48,034 nucleotides of DNA from Bacteroidota bacterium (GCA_026416125.1 JAOAFT010000018.1:1-48034), one strand, 5' to 3'; counted from the stretch's first letter, positions 1-8,628 are shown. Program-made: numbers and translations. Notes: generated by a model from the letters alone, not told the origin.

Positions 1-89
1 ACATCAGGATGGTCACTAAGAGCACGTGATACAGTTGATGGTGATATACCTAGTTTTTTTGCGATATCGATAATTGTGGAATGCTTCAT
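1..89 (-). CDS. LacI-family transcriptional regulator, N-terminal fragment (runs off the window)
   Basis: The minus strand from 89 down to the window edge encodes 29 residues, beginning MKHSTIIDIAKKLGIS and continuing SPSTVSRALSDHPD. This is the classical LacI/GalR helix-turn-helix, with the DIA-x-x-LGIS-x-STVSRAL signature; the second helix (STVSRAL) is the DNA-recognition helix. LacI-family proteins bind palindromic operators as dimers and respond to a small molecule, often a sugar or nucleobase, through a C-terminal periplasmic-binding-like domain that lies outside this window. The start at 89 is an ATG preceded by AAAAGGCG at good spacing. A promoter and a central-CG palindrome sit just upstream, so autorepression is likely. 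The ligand and regulon cannot be told from this fragment. Confidence 0.9.
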   Translation of the reverse strand, partial: MKHSTIIDIAKKLGISPSTVSRALSDHPD

Positions 90-103
90 GAAAAACGCCT
101 TTT

Positions 104-113
104 CAAACGTTTG
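104..113. promoter_or_regulatory. LacI-type operator palindrome CAAACGTTTG
   Basis: CAAACGTTTG is a perfect 10-bp palindrome with the central CG typical of LacI/GalR/PurR-family operators. The flanking bases (GCAAACGTTTG on the minus strand) resemble the PurR/CcpA-like core. It covers the predicted transcription start of the adjacent LacI-family gene, which is an autorepression geometry. Assigning it to that regulator is inference. Confidence 0.6.
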
Positions 114-114
114 C

Positions 115-143
115 ATAGTAATATTTAATTAGGAATTTGTCAA
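115..143 (-). promoter_or_regulatory. Predicted sigma-70 promoter of the LacI-family gene
   Basis: On the minus strand TTGACA (138-143) and TACTAT (115-120) are separated by exactly 17 bp. The predicted start near 108 falls inside the CAAACGTTTG palindrome, and the leader runs about 20 nt to the ATG at 89. Confidence 0.65.
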
Positions 144-180
144 GGAATTTTTATTGAAGGTGGTAGAGAGGTGTGAAAAC

Positions 181-242
181 GTGGTGGTACCTACAAAAAG
201 CTTCTGGATCCTATACTAAAAGAAAACTTTTAGTACCACCAC
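181..242. repeat. Nested inverted repeats (two hairpins sharing one arm)
   Basis: GTGGTGGTAC (181-190) is the exact complement of GTACCACCAC (233-242). Within the loop, TACTAAAAG (214-222) and CTTTTAGTA (227-235) form a perfect 9-bp stem with an AAAA tetraloop, and this stem overlaps the right arm of the outer pair by three bases. There is no T-run on either side, so it does not look like an intrinsic terminator. It could be a small palindromic element or a protein-binding site in the divergent LacI/polA gap. Confidence 0.6.
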
Positions 243-688
243 ATACGTCACAAAATAGAGTGTTTTTACTTTGCAAAGACCATCTTCCTCCTTAATGTAA
301 TGACTTGATTATTGTATTGAATATTCAATCCAAGAAATTTACAAATTATTAGAATGAACTATTATATATAAATAGAAATATCTATTAGTCTAATCTCATA
401 TCTCTGCTAGTTACACAGTAAGATTTCACAAAATCAATATTGCATTCTAACTCTCTTTTATTTCCCCAACCCAATAAAATTATAAGCACATTTATATTCT
501 ATTTTCCTTTATGATCTCAAAACCTGAAACTTAGTATTATTTTTCAGAATAAACTTAAACTCAATATAATCCTCTTAGACGACAAATTGATCCAACTCAC
601 CAACTATATTATGGATAACAGAATCACAAATTCTTATTGGTAATCATTGAATAGATATATAATTTAGATTTGTAGTGAAAAAAAATAG
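243..688. other. AT-rich intergenic DNA, no gene recognised
   Basis: This is the long gap between the divergent LacI-family gene and polA. It is visibly AT-rich and carries stop codons in all frames. I found no RNA gene, recognisable gene remnant or convincing promoter. The only structured features nearby are the nested repeats at 181-242 and the palindrome at 689-703. Confidence 0.6.
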
Positions 689-703
689 TATCACTCGGTG
701 ATA
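689..703. promoter_or_regulatory. Palindrome TATCAC-TCG-GTGATA upstream of polA
   Basis: This is a perfect 6+3+6 palindrome about 80 bp before the polA start codon. It could be an operator or a short hairpin. A TTGGAT sits just downstream at 710-715 but has only a poor -10 (GATATC) at 17-bp spacing, so the polA promoter itself is not clear. Confidence 0.35.
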
Positions 704-782
704 AACAAATTGGATTTCTTTCTTACGTTTTGGATATCGTTTCTGCAAACTTTTTCTATCATACAAACTAACAAGTAAGCAT

Positions 783-3548
783 ATGACCAAAGAACGCATT
801 TTTCTCATCGACGGAATGGCGCTTGCCTACAGAGCATACTACACCTTCGTCAAACGACCACTTATCAATTCCAAAGGTATGAATACAAGCGCAATCTATG
901 GATTCGTTACATTCCTCAATCGTATTATTACACATGAAAAACCCGATCATATCGCAGTTGTCTTAGATACCGGAAAACCAACGTTCCGACACACACAATA
1001 TAAAGACTACAAAGCCACTCGACAAAAAATGCCAGAGGACATGGCAACTCAACTCCCTCTTCTAAGACAGGTTATCGAAGCTTACAACATTCCGATCCTT
1101 GAAATCGATGGGTATGAAGCGGATGATGTTGTTGGTACCCTCGCACGAGCTGCTGAACAAACCGGTGCACACACTTTCCTCGTTACCCCCGACAAAGATT
1201 TCATTCAACTGATTACTGACAAAGTTTCACTTTATAAACCTGGACGTCAAGGAACTGAAATCGAAATTATCGATGTAGATGTTGTGAGAAGTCTATACGG
1301 TATCGAACCACACCAAATTATTGATGTCTTCGCTCTTACAGGCGATTCTTCCGATAATATCCCTGGTGTTCCCGGCATTGGTGAAAAAACTGCTCTTCCA
1401 CTCATTCGACGATATAGTTCACTCGAAAATCTATACACGAATATAGAAAACATCGAACCACCGAAACTTCGTGAAAAACTTCAAACGTACCGCGACCAAG
1501 CGTTTCTTTCAAAACAACTCGTGACAATCAATACCAATGTACCATTACCCATCGACGTCCATTCACTCAAAGCTCAGGAGAAAAATATCGATATACTTTT
1601 GCAAATTTTTGAAGAACTAGAATTTCGATCGTTCATTGGAGCACTAAAAAAAGAGGTATCACAATCTATTCCCATAGGTACCACAGAAATACACTCTCTC
1701 GCTAACGATCAACACCAATATACCCTCATCGAAACTATTGAAGCATTTCAAGCGTTTCTACAGCATCTGCACTCCGTGCAAGAATTTGTCTTCGATACCG
1801 AAACAACTTCAACGAATCCATTTAAAGCCGACCTTCTTGGTATATCATTCAGCACCGAACAACGACGAGCATGGTACGTTGCAGTCCATCTATCAGATCC
1901 TCAAAACTCACCTACTCTCTTTTCATCCCCATCTTCTTCAGAACGACGTGGAGTACCGCTAGATTTCTTCATATCATCTTTGAAATGCGTATTTGAAAAC
2001 CCAACTCCTCGTAAAATTGGACATAACATCAAGTACGACATTCTCGTTCTTAAGCACTACGGTGTTGAAGTCAGAGGTATATCATTCGACACTATGCTTG
2101 CAAGTTACTTGCTCCGCCCCGATGGCCGACATTCCCTCGATGTTCTTGCTCAAGAGCACCTACACTACAAAATGTTTAGCTACAAAGAGCTAACTGGAAG
2201 TGGAAAAGATCAAAAGCAGCTGATCGAGATTTCAAACACTAAAGTTGCAGAATATTCTTGTGAAGATGCTGATATAACCTACCGTCTCTATAAACACCTT
2301 AAGCAAAAGTTGATTGAATACGACATGGTGAAACTTTTCGATGAAATCGAGATTCCTCTCATTTCAGTGTTAGCTACAATGGAAACAACAGGTGTAGCAA
2401 TCGATGTTCCATACTTGGAATCAATGTCGAAAGAACTTGATCGACAACTTACCAGTATCACACAAGATATTTATCGCCTCGCTGGTTCACCATTTAACCT
2501 CAACTCATCACAACAACTTGCAACCATCCTCTTCAGTACACTCAACCTCCAGCCAAAGAAAAAAACAAAAACCGGATTCTCTACTGCCAGTGAAGTACTC
2601 GAATCATTGCGCGACGAGCACCCAATCGTCGACAAAATTCTCTCTTATCGACAACTTTCAAAACTTAAATCAACCTACGTTGATGCACTCCCAAAACTCA
2701 TTAACCCACAGACCGGGCGTGTGCATACATCGTTTAATCAAGCTGTTACTGCAACAGGGCGTCTTTCGAGCAGTGAGCCAAACTTGCAAAATATACCCAT
2801 CCGTACCGATATAGGAAAAGCTATCAGAAAAGCATTCATTCCTCGCTCTCCCAACGCTCGAATCCTGTCGGCAGACTATTCACAAATCGAACTCCGAATC
2901 ATGGCCCACATATCCAGTGACGAAGAACTACGAAAGGCATTTCACAGTGGAGAAGACATCCATGCATCAACAGCTGCAAAACTCTTTGGTGTACGTATGG
3001 ATGAGGTCACACGCGAGATGCGTCGAAAAGCAAAAGAAGTCAATTTTGGAATTATGTACGGTATTGGTCCTTATGGCTTAGCAACACGTCTCAATATTTC
3101 ACAAACAGAAGCAAAAGAAATTATTGACCGGTATTTTAATCGATTTCCCAAAGTACAACAATACATCAAGGATACTATTGCAACTGCTCGTGAACGAGGC
3201 TTTGTTTCAACACTCCTCGGACGTCGACGATTCTTACCAGACATCACAAGTCGAAATCAAACAGTGCGTCAAAACGCAGAACGACAAGCTATTAACATGC
3301 CTATTCAAGGTACTGCTGCCGATATGATTAAAATTGCAATGATCAACATCGATCAAGCATTCGCTAACCATCACTTAAGTGCCCGTATGATACTTCAAGT
3401 ACACGACGAGCTTGTTTTCGATGTTCCAGAACAAGAAGTTGAACAAGTTCAAAAGCTTGTCGTGAATTTAATGGAAAAAGCACTCCCTCTTTCTGTTCCC
3501 ATCGTCGTTGAAACAGGTATTGGGACAAACTGGTTGGAAGCTCATTAG
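783..3548 (+). CDS. polA: DNA polymerase I
   Basis: Family A DNA polymerase I (921 aa) fills gaps and removes RNA primers during lagging-strand synthesis and repair. Three modules are visible. The N-terminal 5'-nuclease covers about residues 1-300, with YEADDVVGTLA, TPDKDFIQL and the helix-hairpin-helix GVPGIGEKTA. The 3'-5' exonuclease covers about 320-520. The polymerase domain covers about 560-921, with motif A DYSQIELR (Asp698), motif B (RRKAKEVNFGIMYG) and motif C VHDELV (His874, Asp875, Glu876). The Exo I motif FDTET (Asp338, Glu340) and the Exo III YSCEDAD motif are kept, so proofreading should be active, unlike in Taq and many other bacterial PolI proteins. The ATG at 783 has only a weak ribosome-binding site. 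The stop overlaps the convergent gene by 4 bp. Confidence 0.97.
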   Translation: MTKERIFLIDGMALAYRAYYTFVKRPLINSKGMNTSAIYGFVTFLNRIITHEKPDHIAVVLDTGKPTFRHTQYKDYKATRQKMPEDMATQLPLLRQVIEAYNIPILEIDGYEADDVVGTLARAAEQTGAHTFLVTPDKDFIQLITDKVSLYKPGRQGTEIEIIDVDVVRSLYGIEPHQIIDVFALTGDSSDNIPGVPGIGEKTALPLIRRYSSLENLYTNIENIEPPKLREKLQTYRDQAFLSKQLVTINTNVPLPIDVHSLKAQEKNIDILLQIFEELEFRSFIGALKKEVSQSIPIGTTEIHSLANDQHQYTLIETIEAFQAFLQHLHSVQEFVFDTETTSTNPFKADLLGISFSTEQRRAWYVAVHLSDPQNSPTLFSSPSSSERRGVPLDFFISSLKCVFENPTPRKIGHNIKYDILVLKHYGVEVRGISFDTMLASYLLRPDGRHSLDVLAQEHLHYKMFSYKELTGSGKDQKQLIEISNTKVAEYSCEDADITYRLYKHLKQKLIEYDMVKLFDEIEIPLISVLATMETTGVAIDVPYLESMSKELDRQLTSITQDIYRLAGSPFNLNSSQQLATILFSTLNLQPKKKTKTGFSTASEVLESLRDEHPIVDKILSYRQLSKLKSTYVDALPKLINPQTGRVHTSFNQAVTATGRLSSSEPNLQNIPIRTDIGKAIRKAFIPRSPNARILSADYSQIELRIMAHISSDEELRKAFHSGEDIHASTAAKLFGVRMDEVTREMRRKAKEVNFGIMYGIGPYGLATRLNISQTEAKEIIDRYFNRFPKVQQYIKDTIATARERGFVSTLLGRRRFLPDITSRNQTVRQNAERQAINMPIQGTAADMIKIAMINIDQAFANHHLSARMILQVHDELVFDVPEQEVEQVQKLVVNLMEKALPLSVPIVVETGIGTNWLEAH

Positions 3549-4072
3549 CGGGAGAATTTCTTCTTCTGCGGTAAAAGGATCGAAAGCCCCCATACTATTA
3601 ACAAGACTGGCCAGTACGTTTGTGCTATAACACTAATATCGTACCATTGAAGAACATCAAATTGCCAGAGGTAATAGACTATACCATATGCACCAAAGAC
3701 GAGTGCAGCAATAAGTCTTTTGTACCGTTTAATATCGATGACATACATCATGAGAAAAGCAAAGCCACTTGCCATACTCACCACAGCTAGGTAATTCCAC
3801 GGTTCACTTTCAAGATACCATATTTTGTGAACAATCATCCCCACACTGATGAAAAAGAATAAACTCCCCCAAAAAACGGAACCGGCTCGTTGTTGGGTAA
3901 ACGCAACTATAGCAATTCCCAACCCATAGAGTCCAACTACTCCCCACAGTACATACGACCATCGAAAATGAATCAATGAAAGCTTATTTAATAAAAGGAA
4001 TATTCCTAAAAGAATGAAAAGAACTCCAACCCACGACACTGTTAACTTTTTACTTCCACGGTTAGTACGCAT
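3545..4072 (-). CDS. Small multipass membrane protein (LiaF/LiaI-like transmembrane region)
   Basis: A 175-aa protein made almost entirely of hydrophobic helices, with about six predicted segments. The first is SWVGVLFILLGIFLLLNKL, and the C-terminus is basic (PQKKKFSR). The repeated pattern of short helices with LLGIFLLL- and VWGLSILL-type motifs resembles the transmembrane domains (DUF5668/LiaI-LiaF type) that accompany PspC and LiaF proteins in envelope-stress systems. It lies 10 bp downstream of the tandem PspC gene and is probably cotranscribed with it. It converges tail-to-tail with polA, overlapping it by 4 bp. The family assignment is tentative because no catalytic or binding motif is present. 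Confidence 0.7.
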   Translation of the reverse strand: MRTNRGSKKLTVSWVGVLFILLGIFLLLNKLSLIHFRWSYVLWGVVGLYGLGIAIVAFTQQRAGSVFWGSLFFFISVGMIVHKIWYLESEPWNYLAVVSMASGFAFLMMYVIDIKRYKRLIAALVFGAYGIVYYLWQFDVLQWYDISVIAQTYWPVLLIVWGLSILLPQKKKFSR

Positions 4073-4082
4073 AGCAATTCCT

Positions 4083-4763
4083 CTATTGTTCCGACGATTC
4101 TTGCTTCTGTGGAATCACAAGAGCCATCAAGAAATACAGTATAACTCCAACGCCCCCGGTTGCAAACGTAAAGAGAATGTAAAGTATTCGAACAATCGTT
4201 GAGTCAATATGAAAGTACTCAGAAATTCCTCCACATATGCCGAATATCTTCTTATCAGTGTTAGAACGCATCAGCCGCTCATATTCTTCAGCTCCTTGTT
4301 GTTGGAGTGGTGGTGGTTCTACTCCTTCGACTTGGGAAGGTATCTCCGAAGTAACAGACTGTTGTGAAATAATTTTCCGTCGGAGAAGAAGTATTATCCC
4401 AATAACAATAAGACAAATCGGAAGTATGTACTCCCAACTCTTCCTCCAAAGGTCACTAAAAGAAAACAGGCCTACGGTATCAGCTAACAGAACGACTCCA
4501 AGAAAAACTAAAAGTGCCCCGATGATTGTCTTGAAGTTAGAGTTTGTTTCTACAATAGCACTCTGGGAAGGCTCAGGATTTTCTGGCATGATTAGGTAGG
4601 CAATAATATAGAGGAGGACTCCCGAACCACCAAGTAGTGTTAAGAGAACCCAAAGTATACGGACAAACGCAGGATCAACCCCAATAAATTCGGCTAATCC
4701 ACCGCACACACCTGCAATAACTTTGTTTGACTTACTCCGGTAGAGTTTCTTACTATCCGGCAT
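4083..4763 (-). CDS. Tandem PspC-domain membrane protein
   Basis: A 226-aa protein with two PspC domains flanking a hydrophobic middle. The first (about residues 4-62) has KLYRSKSNKVIAGVCGGLAE and ends in YLIMPENP. The second (about 163-222) has LMRSNTDKKIFGICGGISEY and ends in LVIPQK. Between them are two transmembrane helices of LiaI/LiaF type and a short polar linker. PspC proteins sense or counter envelope stress; in enterobacteria PspC pairs with PspB to control PspA. No pspA, pspB or pspF is seen here, so this is a stand-alone version. It shares a probable transcript with the 175-aa membrane protein downstream. The ATG follows GGAAGGAAATCTCT. Confidence 0.85.
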   Translation of the reverse strand: MPDSKKLYRSKSNKVIAGVCGGLAEFIGVDPAFVRILWVLLTLLGGSGVLLYIIAYLIMPENPEPSQSAIVETNSNFKTIIGALLVFLGVVLLADTVGLFSFSDLWRKSWEYILPICLIVIGIILLLRRKIISQQSVTSEIPSQVEGVEPPPLQQQGAEEYERLMRSNTDKKIFGICGGISEYFHIDSTIVRILYILFTFATGGVGVILYFLMALVIPQKQESSEQ

Positions 4764-4885
4764 AGAGATTTCCTTCCAACAGTATTGTACTCTATTCTAC
4801 GTAATGAATACCACGAAGTTGCATGGATGAGAACACATCTCTCTTCGTCAATAAAATGGTTGGCAGTTACAACGAACCGTACTTT

Positions 4886-5449
4886 TTATACTTCCATTAT
4901 TTCTTTTTCTTTTTGTACAAGAAGTGCATCAATATCTTTAATGTACTTATCTGTCAATTTCTGTGCTTCTTGCTCACCACGTTTTCGCTCGTCTTCTGAG
5001 AGATGTTCATTCTTTTCAGCTTTCTTCAAATGTTCAATTGCATCACGGCGTATATTCCGGATTGCAATTTTACCATCTTCACCGAACTTTTTAACAAGCT
5101 TAACAAGCTCCCGACGGCGTTCTTCGTTAAGCGGTGGGATAGGAACACGAATAATATTTCCATCGTTGACTGGATTTAATCCCAGGTTAGACTGGAGAAT
5201 TGCTTTCTCGATATGTGGTATGAGAGACTTTTCCCATGGTTGTATTGCTATAGTATGAACATCGGGCGTACTAACACTTGCAATCTTATTGAGCGGCGTT
5301 GGATTTCCATAGTATTCAACACGAACAGCATCGAGTAAAGCTGTTGTTGCTTTCCCGGTTCGTATTTTTGCGAGTTCGCTCCGTACAACTTCAACTGCTT
5401 TCTTCATTCGATCTTCAGCATTCTTGAGGATATCTTTTGTGTTTGTCAT
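4886..5449 (-). CDS. frr: Ribosome recycling factor
   Basis: RRF splits the post-termination 70S complex together with EF-G. At 187 aa it has normal family length, with the conserved N-terminal KIRTGKATTALLD, the PLNKIASVS loop, and the C-terminal long-helix region ending DALLVQKEKEIMEV. I start at the ATG at 5449: AAAGGTG lies about 8 nt upstream of it. An in-frame GTG at 5461 would add MNVH but overlaps this ribosome-binding site. The gene follows pyrH by about 40 bp, the usual pyrH-frr pair. Confidence 0.96.
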   Translation of the reverse strand: MTNTKDILKNAEDRMKKAVEVVRSELAKIRTGKATTALLDAVRVEYYGNPTPLNKIASVSTPDVHTIAIQPWEKSLIPHIEKAILQSNLGLNPVNDGNIIRVPIPPLNEERRRELVKLVKKFGEDGKIAIRNIRRDAIEHLKKAEKNEHLSEDERKRGEQEAQKLTDKYIKDIDALLVQKEKEIMEV

Positions 5450-5491
5450 ATGCACATTCACCTTTCGTTTGTTGGTGTTGAAAATGCTTCG

Positions 5492-6217
5492 TTAGAGAGA
5501 GGTTTCTGTGACTAATGATCCTACCGGATCTCCCAAGACCACGCGTTTTAAATTACCTGAAATATTCATATTGAAAACAACGAGTGGTAATTTATTTTCT
5601 TGTGACAGTGTAATTGCTGTTAAATCCATCACACGCAAGTTTTGGCGGAGTACATCAGTATAGCTTATCGTTGGAATGCGAATGGCATTTGCATTTTTCT
5701 CTGGATCAGAATCGTACACTCCGTCAACACGTGTCCCTTTCAGGATGACATCCGCTTGGATCTCAATGGCACGGAGTACTGCAGCAGTATCAGTTGTAAA
5801 GTATGGATTCCCTGTACCAGCTGCAAAAATAACAACACGCCCCTTTTCAAGATGACGTATCGCCCGTCGACGAATGTAGGGCTCAGCGATTCTCTCCATA
5901 TTAATTGCTGTTAAACACCGTGTCTTCAACCCTCGACGTTCGAGTGCACTTTGAAGAGCAAGGGCATTAATAACCGTTGCAAGCATTCCCATGTGGTCGC
6001 CTGTTACTTTATCGATTCCATCTGTTGAATTTTCAACACCACGATAGATGTTCCCACCACCAATGACGATCCCAACTTCAACTCCCAACTCATGCACCGA
6101 TGCAATTTCTTCTGCGTAGTGTTTTAGCATTGCGGGATCAATTCCATACTCACGATTTCCCATGAGTGATTCTCCACTTAATTTAAGGAGAATACGCTTG
6201 TAACGAAGTGTCACCAT
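5492..6217 (-). CDS. pyrH: UMP kinase
   Basis: UMP kinase (241 aa, amino-acid-kinase fold) phosphorylates UMP to UDP in pyrimidine nucleotide synthesis. The N-terminal [14 protein letters not shown] and the nucleotide/substrate motifs [27 protein letters not shown] and [16 protein letters not shown] are all present, as is the late [12 protein letters not shown]. The ATG at 6217 has AAAGGGG upstream. It lies after the rpsB-tsf terminator and before frr, so the order rpsB-tsf-pyrH-frr is the widespread bacterial arrangement. Confidence 0.97.
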   Translation of the reverse strand: MVTLRYKRILLKLSGESLMGNREYGIDPAMLKHYAEEIASVHELGVEVGIVIGGGNIYRGVENSTDGIDKVTGDHMGMLATVINALALQSALERRGLKTRCLTAINMERIAEPYIRRRAIRHLEKGRVVIFAAGTGNPYFTTDTAAVLRAIEIQADVILKGTRVDGVYDSDPEKNANAIRIPTISYTDVLRQNLRVMDLTAITLSQENKLPLVVFNMNISGNLKRVVLGDPVGSLVTETSL

Positions 6218-6250
6218 TGAAGAGCCCCTTTGTCTCTCGTTTGTTTAAAT

Positions 6251-6280
6251 ATAAAAAATCCCGAATTGCTTCGGGATTTT
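6251..6280 (-). terminator. Intrinsic terminator after tsf
   Basis: The stem ATCCCGAA (6258-6265) / TTCGGGAT (6270-6277) with loop TTGC extends by A-T pairs. Read on the minus strand it is followed by a run of six T. It lies directly after the tsf stop and should end the rpsB-tsf transcript before pyrH. Confidence 0.85.
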
Positions 6281-6286
6281 CCTTAT

Positions 6287-6883
6287 TTACTCACCTAAAT
6301 GGAATCGAACAAATCGCCGTATCGAAATCTTTTCCCCAACACGCCCGACTTCTTCATCAATGATATCTTTTATTGTCTTTCCTGAATCTTTAATAAAACT
6401 TTGTTCGAGCAGTACAAATTCTTGGAAAAACTTTTCTAGGCGCCCTTGGGCAATCTTTTCAGCAACGTGTTCAGGTTTTCCTTCATTAATAGCTTGAGTT
6501 TTGTAGATTTCAAGTTCTTTTTCGATTGTTGCATGGTCAACTTGGTCACGCGAAATGTACTGAGGATTCATTGCAGCAACTTGCATTGCAATATCGTGAG
6601 CAAGCTGTTTGAACCCAGGTGTCTTTGCAACAAAGTCTGTTTCACAGTTCAGCTCAACCATTGCACCAATACGCCCACCTGCATGGATGTATGCTTCGAC
6701 AACGCCTTGGTTAGCAACTTTATCTGCTCGTTTTGCAGCCGTTGCTGCACCCCGTTTACGAAGATACTCAATTGCTGCATCCATATTGCCGTTTGTTTCT
6801 TCCAGGGCGCGTTTACAATCCATCATACCGGCACCAGTTTTCTCTCGTAATTGTTTTACGAGTTCACTAGTAATTGTAGCCAT
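6287..6883 (-). CDS. tsf: Translation elongation factor Ts (short form)
   Basis: EF-Ts regenerates EF-Tu-GTP. At 198 aa this is the short form, as found in Thermus and several other lineages; the E. coli protein has 283 aa. The N-terminal UBA-like domain (VKQLREKTGAGMMDCKRALEE) and the EF-Tu contact motif (ELNCETDFVAK) are present. After about residue 110 only one reduced C-terminal subdomain remains (EQSFIKDSGKTIKDIIDE, RRFVRFHLGE). It lies 19 bp after rpsB and is followed by a terminator. Confidence 0.96.
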   Translation of the reverse strand: MATITSELVKQLREKTGAGMMDCKRALEETNGNMDAAIEYLRKRGAATAAKRADKVANQGVVEAYIHAGGRIGAMVELNCETDFVAKTPGFKQLAHDIAMQVAAMNPQYISRDQVDHATIEKELEIYKTQAINEGKPEHVAEKIAQGRLEKFFQEFVLLEQSFIKDSGKTIKDIIDEEVGRVGEKISIRRFVRFHLGE

Positions 6884-6902
6884 AGGTCATCAGTTTCCTT
6901 TC

Positions 6903-7652
6903 CTATTCCTTTGATTCACTTGTTTCTTCAGCAAGAGCTTGTTCTTCTTCAGCAGCGTTCTTCGCTGTTGCTCGTGCAGTTCCTTCAATAACAGCTTCTG
7001 CAATGAGATTCGTAATAAGTTGAATTGATTTCAGTGCATCGTCATTTGCCGGAATTGGGTAATCGATTGGATCCGGATCGGTATTCGTATCGACTATTGC
7101 GACAATTGGAATTCCCAACCGATTTGCTTCCTTTACAGCAATAGCTTCCTTCTTTACATCAACAATGTAGATAACACCAGGAAGTTTCGACATTTCAACA
7201 ACACCAGAGAGAACTTGTTGAAGTTTATCCCTTTCCCGAGTCAGGTAGAGGCGTTCCTTTTTTGTCATACTATCAAAAGTTCCATCTGTTTCCATTTTTT
7301 CAATGTTTGTGAGGCGCTTGACGCTTTTCCGGATCGTAGTAAAATTAGTAAGCATACCACCAAGCCAACGTTCGGTCACATAGAAAGCACCACACCGAAG
7401 TGCAGCTTCTTTCACAACATCCCGTGCTTGAGGTTTTGTACCAACGAACAGTGGCTTTTTACCTTCTGCAACAATGTTTGAGACTGCATTCCACGCTTCG
7501 TCGATTGCTTCTTGTGTTTTTTTGAGATCGATTATATGAATCCCATTCCGCTCCATGAAAATATAAGGCTTCATTTTGGGATTCCAACGGCGTGTAATGT
7601 GCCCGAAATGAGCACCTGCTTGGAGTAATGTTTCTATTTCAACATGTGGCAT
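6903..7652 (-). CDS. rpsB: 30S ribosomal protein S2
   Basis: uS2 (249 aa), a late-assembling small-subunit protein. It carries LLQAGAHFGHITRRWNPKMKP, LKKTQEAIDEAW, VGTKPQARDVVKEAALRC, WLGGMLTNFTTIRKSVK and IPIVAIVDTNTDPDPIDYPIPANDDA (split here into its S2 signatures). The C-terminal tail is acidic (AEEEQALAEETSESKE). The ATG is preceded by AAAGGATTATTCT. A 133-nt leader with possible hairpins separates it from rpsI, and it is followed by tsf, the standard pair. Confidence 0.97.
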   Translation of the reverse strand: MPHVEIETLLQAGAHFGHITRRWNPKMKPYIFMERNGIHIIDLKKTQEAIDEAWNAVSNIVAEGKKPLFVGTKPQARDVVKEAALRCGAFYVTERWLGGMLTNFTTIRKSVKRLTNIEKMETDGTFDSMTKKERLYLTRERDKLQQVLSGVVEMSKLPGVIYIVDVKKEAIAVKEANRLGIPIVAIVDTNTDPDPIDYPIPANDDALKSIQLITNLIAEAVIEGTARATAKNAAEEEQALAEETSESKE

Positions 7653-7692
7653 AGAATAATCCTTTCAGTTAGTCTTCTATTCCCTTCGTCTT

Positions 7693-7778
7693 CTCCCGGA
7701 TTCTGTTCAAAATGAACAGAACACTGCCGGTTGAATCCAGGAATATGCTTGATTAATGATCCGATAGTTATCTATCGG
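7693..7778 (-). ncRNA. Candidate structured leader of rpsB
   Basis: On the minus strand, the 133 nt between rpsI and rpsB hold two perfect hairpins. One is CCGATAG/CTATCGG (7761-7767 with 7772-7778). The other is TTCTGTTC/GAACAGAA (7701-7708 with 7714-7721), enclosed by CCTGGA/TCCGGG pairing. rpsB operons in several phyla are controlled by S2 binding to such leaders. There is no T-run, so any control would be translational. Function is inference. Confidence 0.4.
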
Positions 7779-7785
7779 TGGTGAA

Positions 7786-8172
7786 TTAACGCTTCGAGAA
7801 TTGGAATCTTTTTCGTGCTTTCTTTTGTCCGTACTTCTTTCGTTCCACCATTCGAGGGTCACGTGTTAGCAACCCCGCATTTCGGAGAGGTGTACGAAAA
7901 TCCTCATCCGCAGCAACAAGTGCCCGTGCTATTCCTAAGCGTATTGCACCCGCTTGTCCAGATACACCACCACCATCAACACGAACATAGGCATCATATC
8001 GTCCGAGTGTATCTGTGACTTCAAATGGTTTCAGAACATCTTTTCGTAGTACGTCAAGAGGAAAGTATTGCTCAATATCCCGATCGTTTATGATTACTTT
8101 CCCCGATCCTTCAACAAGTTTAACCCTGCTGACAGCATTCTTCCGACGACCAACACAAATTCGTGCTTGCAT
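7786..8172 (-). CDS. rpsI: 30S ribosomal protein S9
   Basis: uS9 (128 aa). The signatures are [23 protein letters not shown], the [19 protein letters not shown] core (starting near residue 67) and the basic tail [21 protein letters not shown], whose terminal Lys-Arg contacts the P-site tRNA. It lies 15 bp after rplM, the universal rplM-rpsI pair. Confidence 0.97.
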   Translation of the reverse strand: MQARICVGRRKNAVSRVKLVEGSGKVIINDRDIEQYFPLDVLRKDVLKPFEVTDTLGRYDAYVRVDGGGVSGQAGAIRLGIARALVAADEDFRTPLRNAGLLTRDPRMVERKKYGQKKARKRFQFSKR

Positions 8173-8187
8173 ATTCTACATTTTCCC

Positions 8188-8628
8188 TTAAATCGTAAGT
8201 TGTTCCGGTTTCTGTGCAGTATGGGGATGTTCGGTGCCCCGATAAACTTTTAACTTCAATCCAATCCGCTTTCCCAATCGATTATGTGGCAACATTCCCT
8301 TCACTGCATGTTCAATTACTTTCTCTGGATGTGTTTTAAGAAGATCCTTCACATACTCAAATCGCGCTCCACCTGGGTATCCTGTATTGTGATACAATTG
8401 CTTAAGTTCAGCGCGCTTACCAGTGAGTTGTACCTTCTCTGCATTGATAACGATAACAAAATCTCCAACATCCGCATTTGGGGTAAACGATGGTTTGTGT
8501 TTTCCACGTAGTACACGTGCAACTCGCGATGCTAACCGTCCTAATGTTTGCCCTGCTGCATCGACTACATACCACTTTTTTTCGACCTCATCCTTTTTAA
8601 AAAACCGTGTTTTAGGTGACGTTTCCAC
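8188..8628 (-). CDS. rplM: 50S ribosomal protein L13
   Basis: uL13 (146 aa) is an early large-subunit assembly protein. Motifs are KKWYVVDAAGQTLGRLASRV, the VGDFVIVINAEKVQLTGKR strand region and AVKGMLPHNRLGKRIGLKLKVYRG. Translation appears to start at a GTG (8628) with AAGGAGA seven bases upstream. It is preceded by tRNA-Lys 40 nt upstream and followed by rpsI. Confidence 0.97.
   Translation of the reverse strand: METSPKTRFFKKDEVEKKWYVVDAAGQTLGRLASRVARVLRGKHKPSFTPNADVGDFVIVINAEKVQLTGKRAELKQLYHNTGYPGGARFEYVKDLLKTHPEKVIEHAVKGMLPHNRLGKRIGLKLKVYRGTEHPHTAQKPEQLTI

Noticed and set aside
710-738. Promoter for polA (TTGGAT-17-GATATC)
   Set aside because: The -10 is too far from consensus.
1247-1453. 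Overlapping ORFs on the opposite strand inside polA and other core genes
   Set aside because: They are shadow frames with no start signals, and the true strand encodes a full conserved protein.
7761-7778. Hairpin CCGATAG/CTATCGG as a terminator after rpsI
   Set aside because: No T-run follows on the minus strand; kept only as part of a possible leader.
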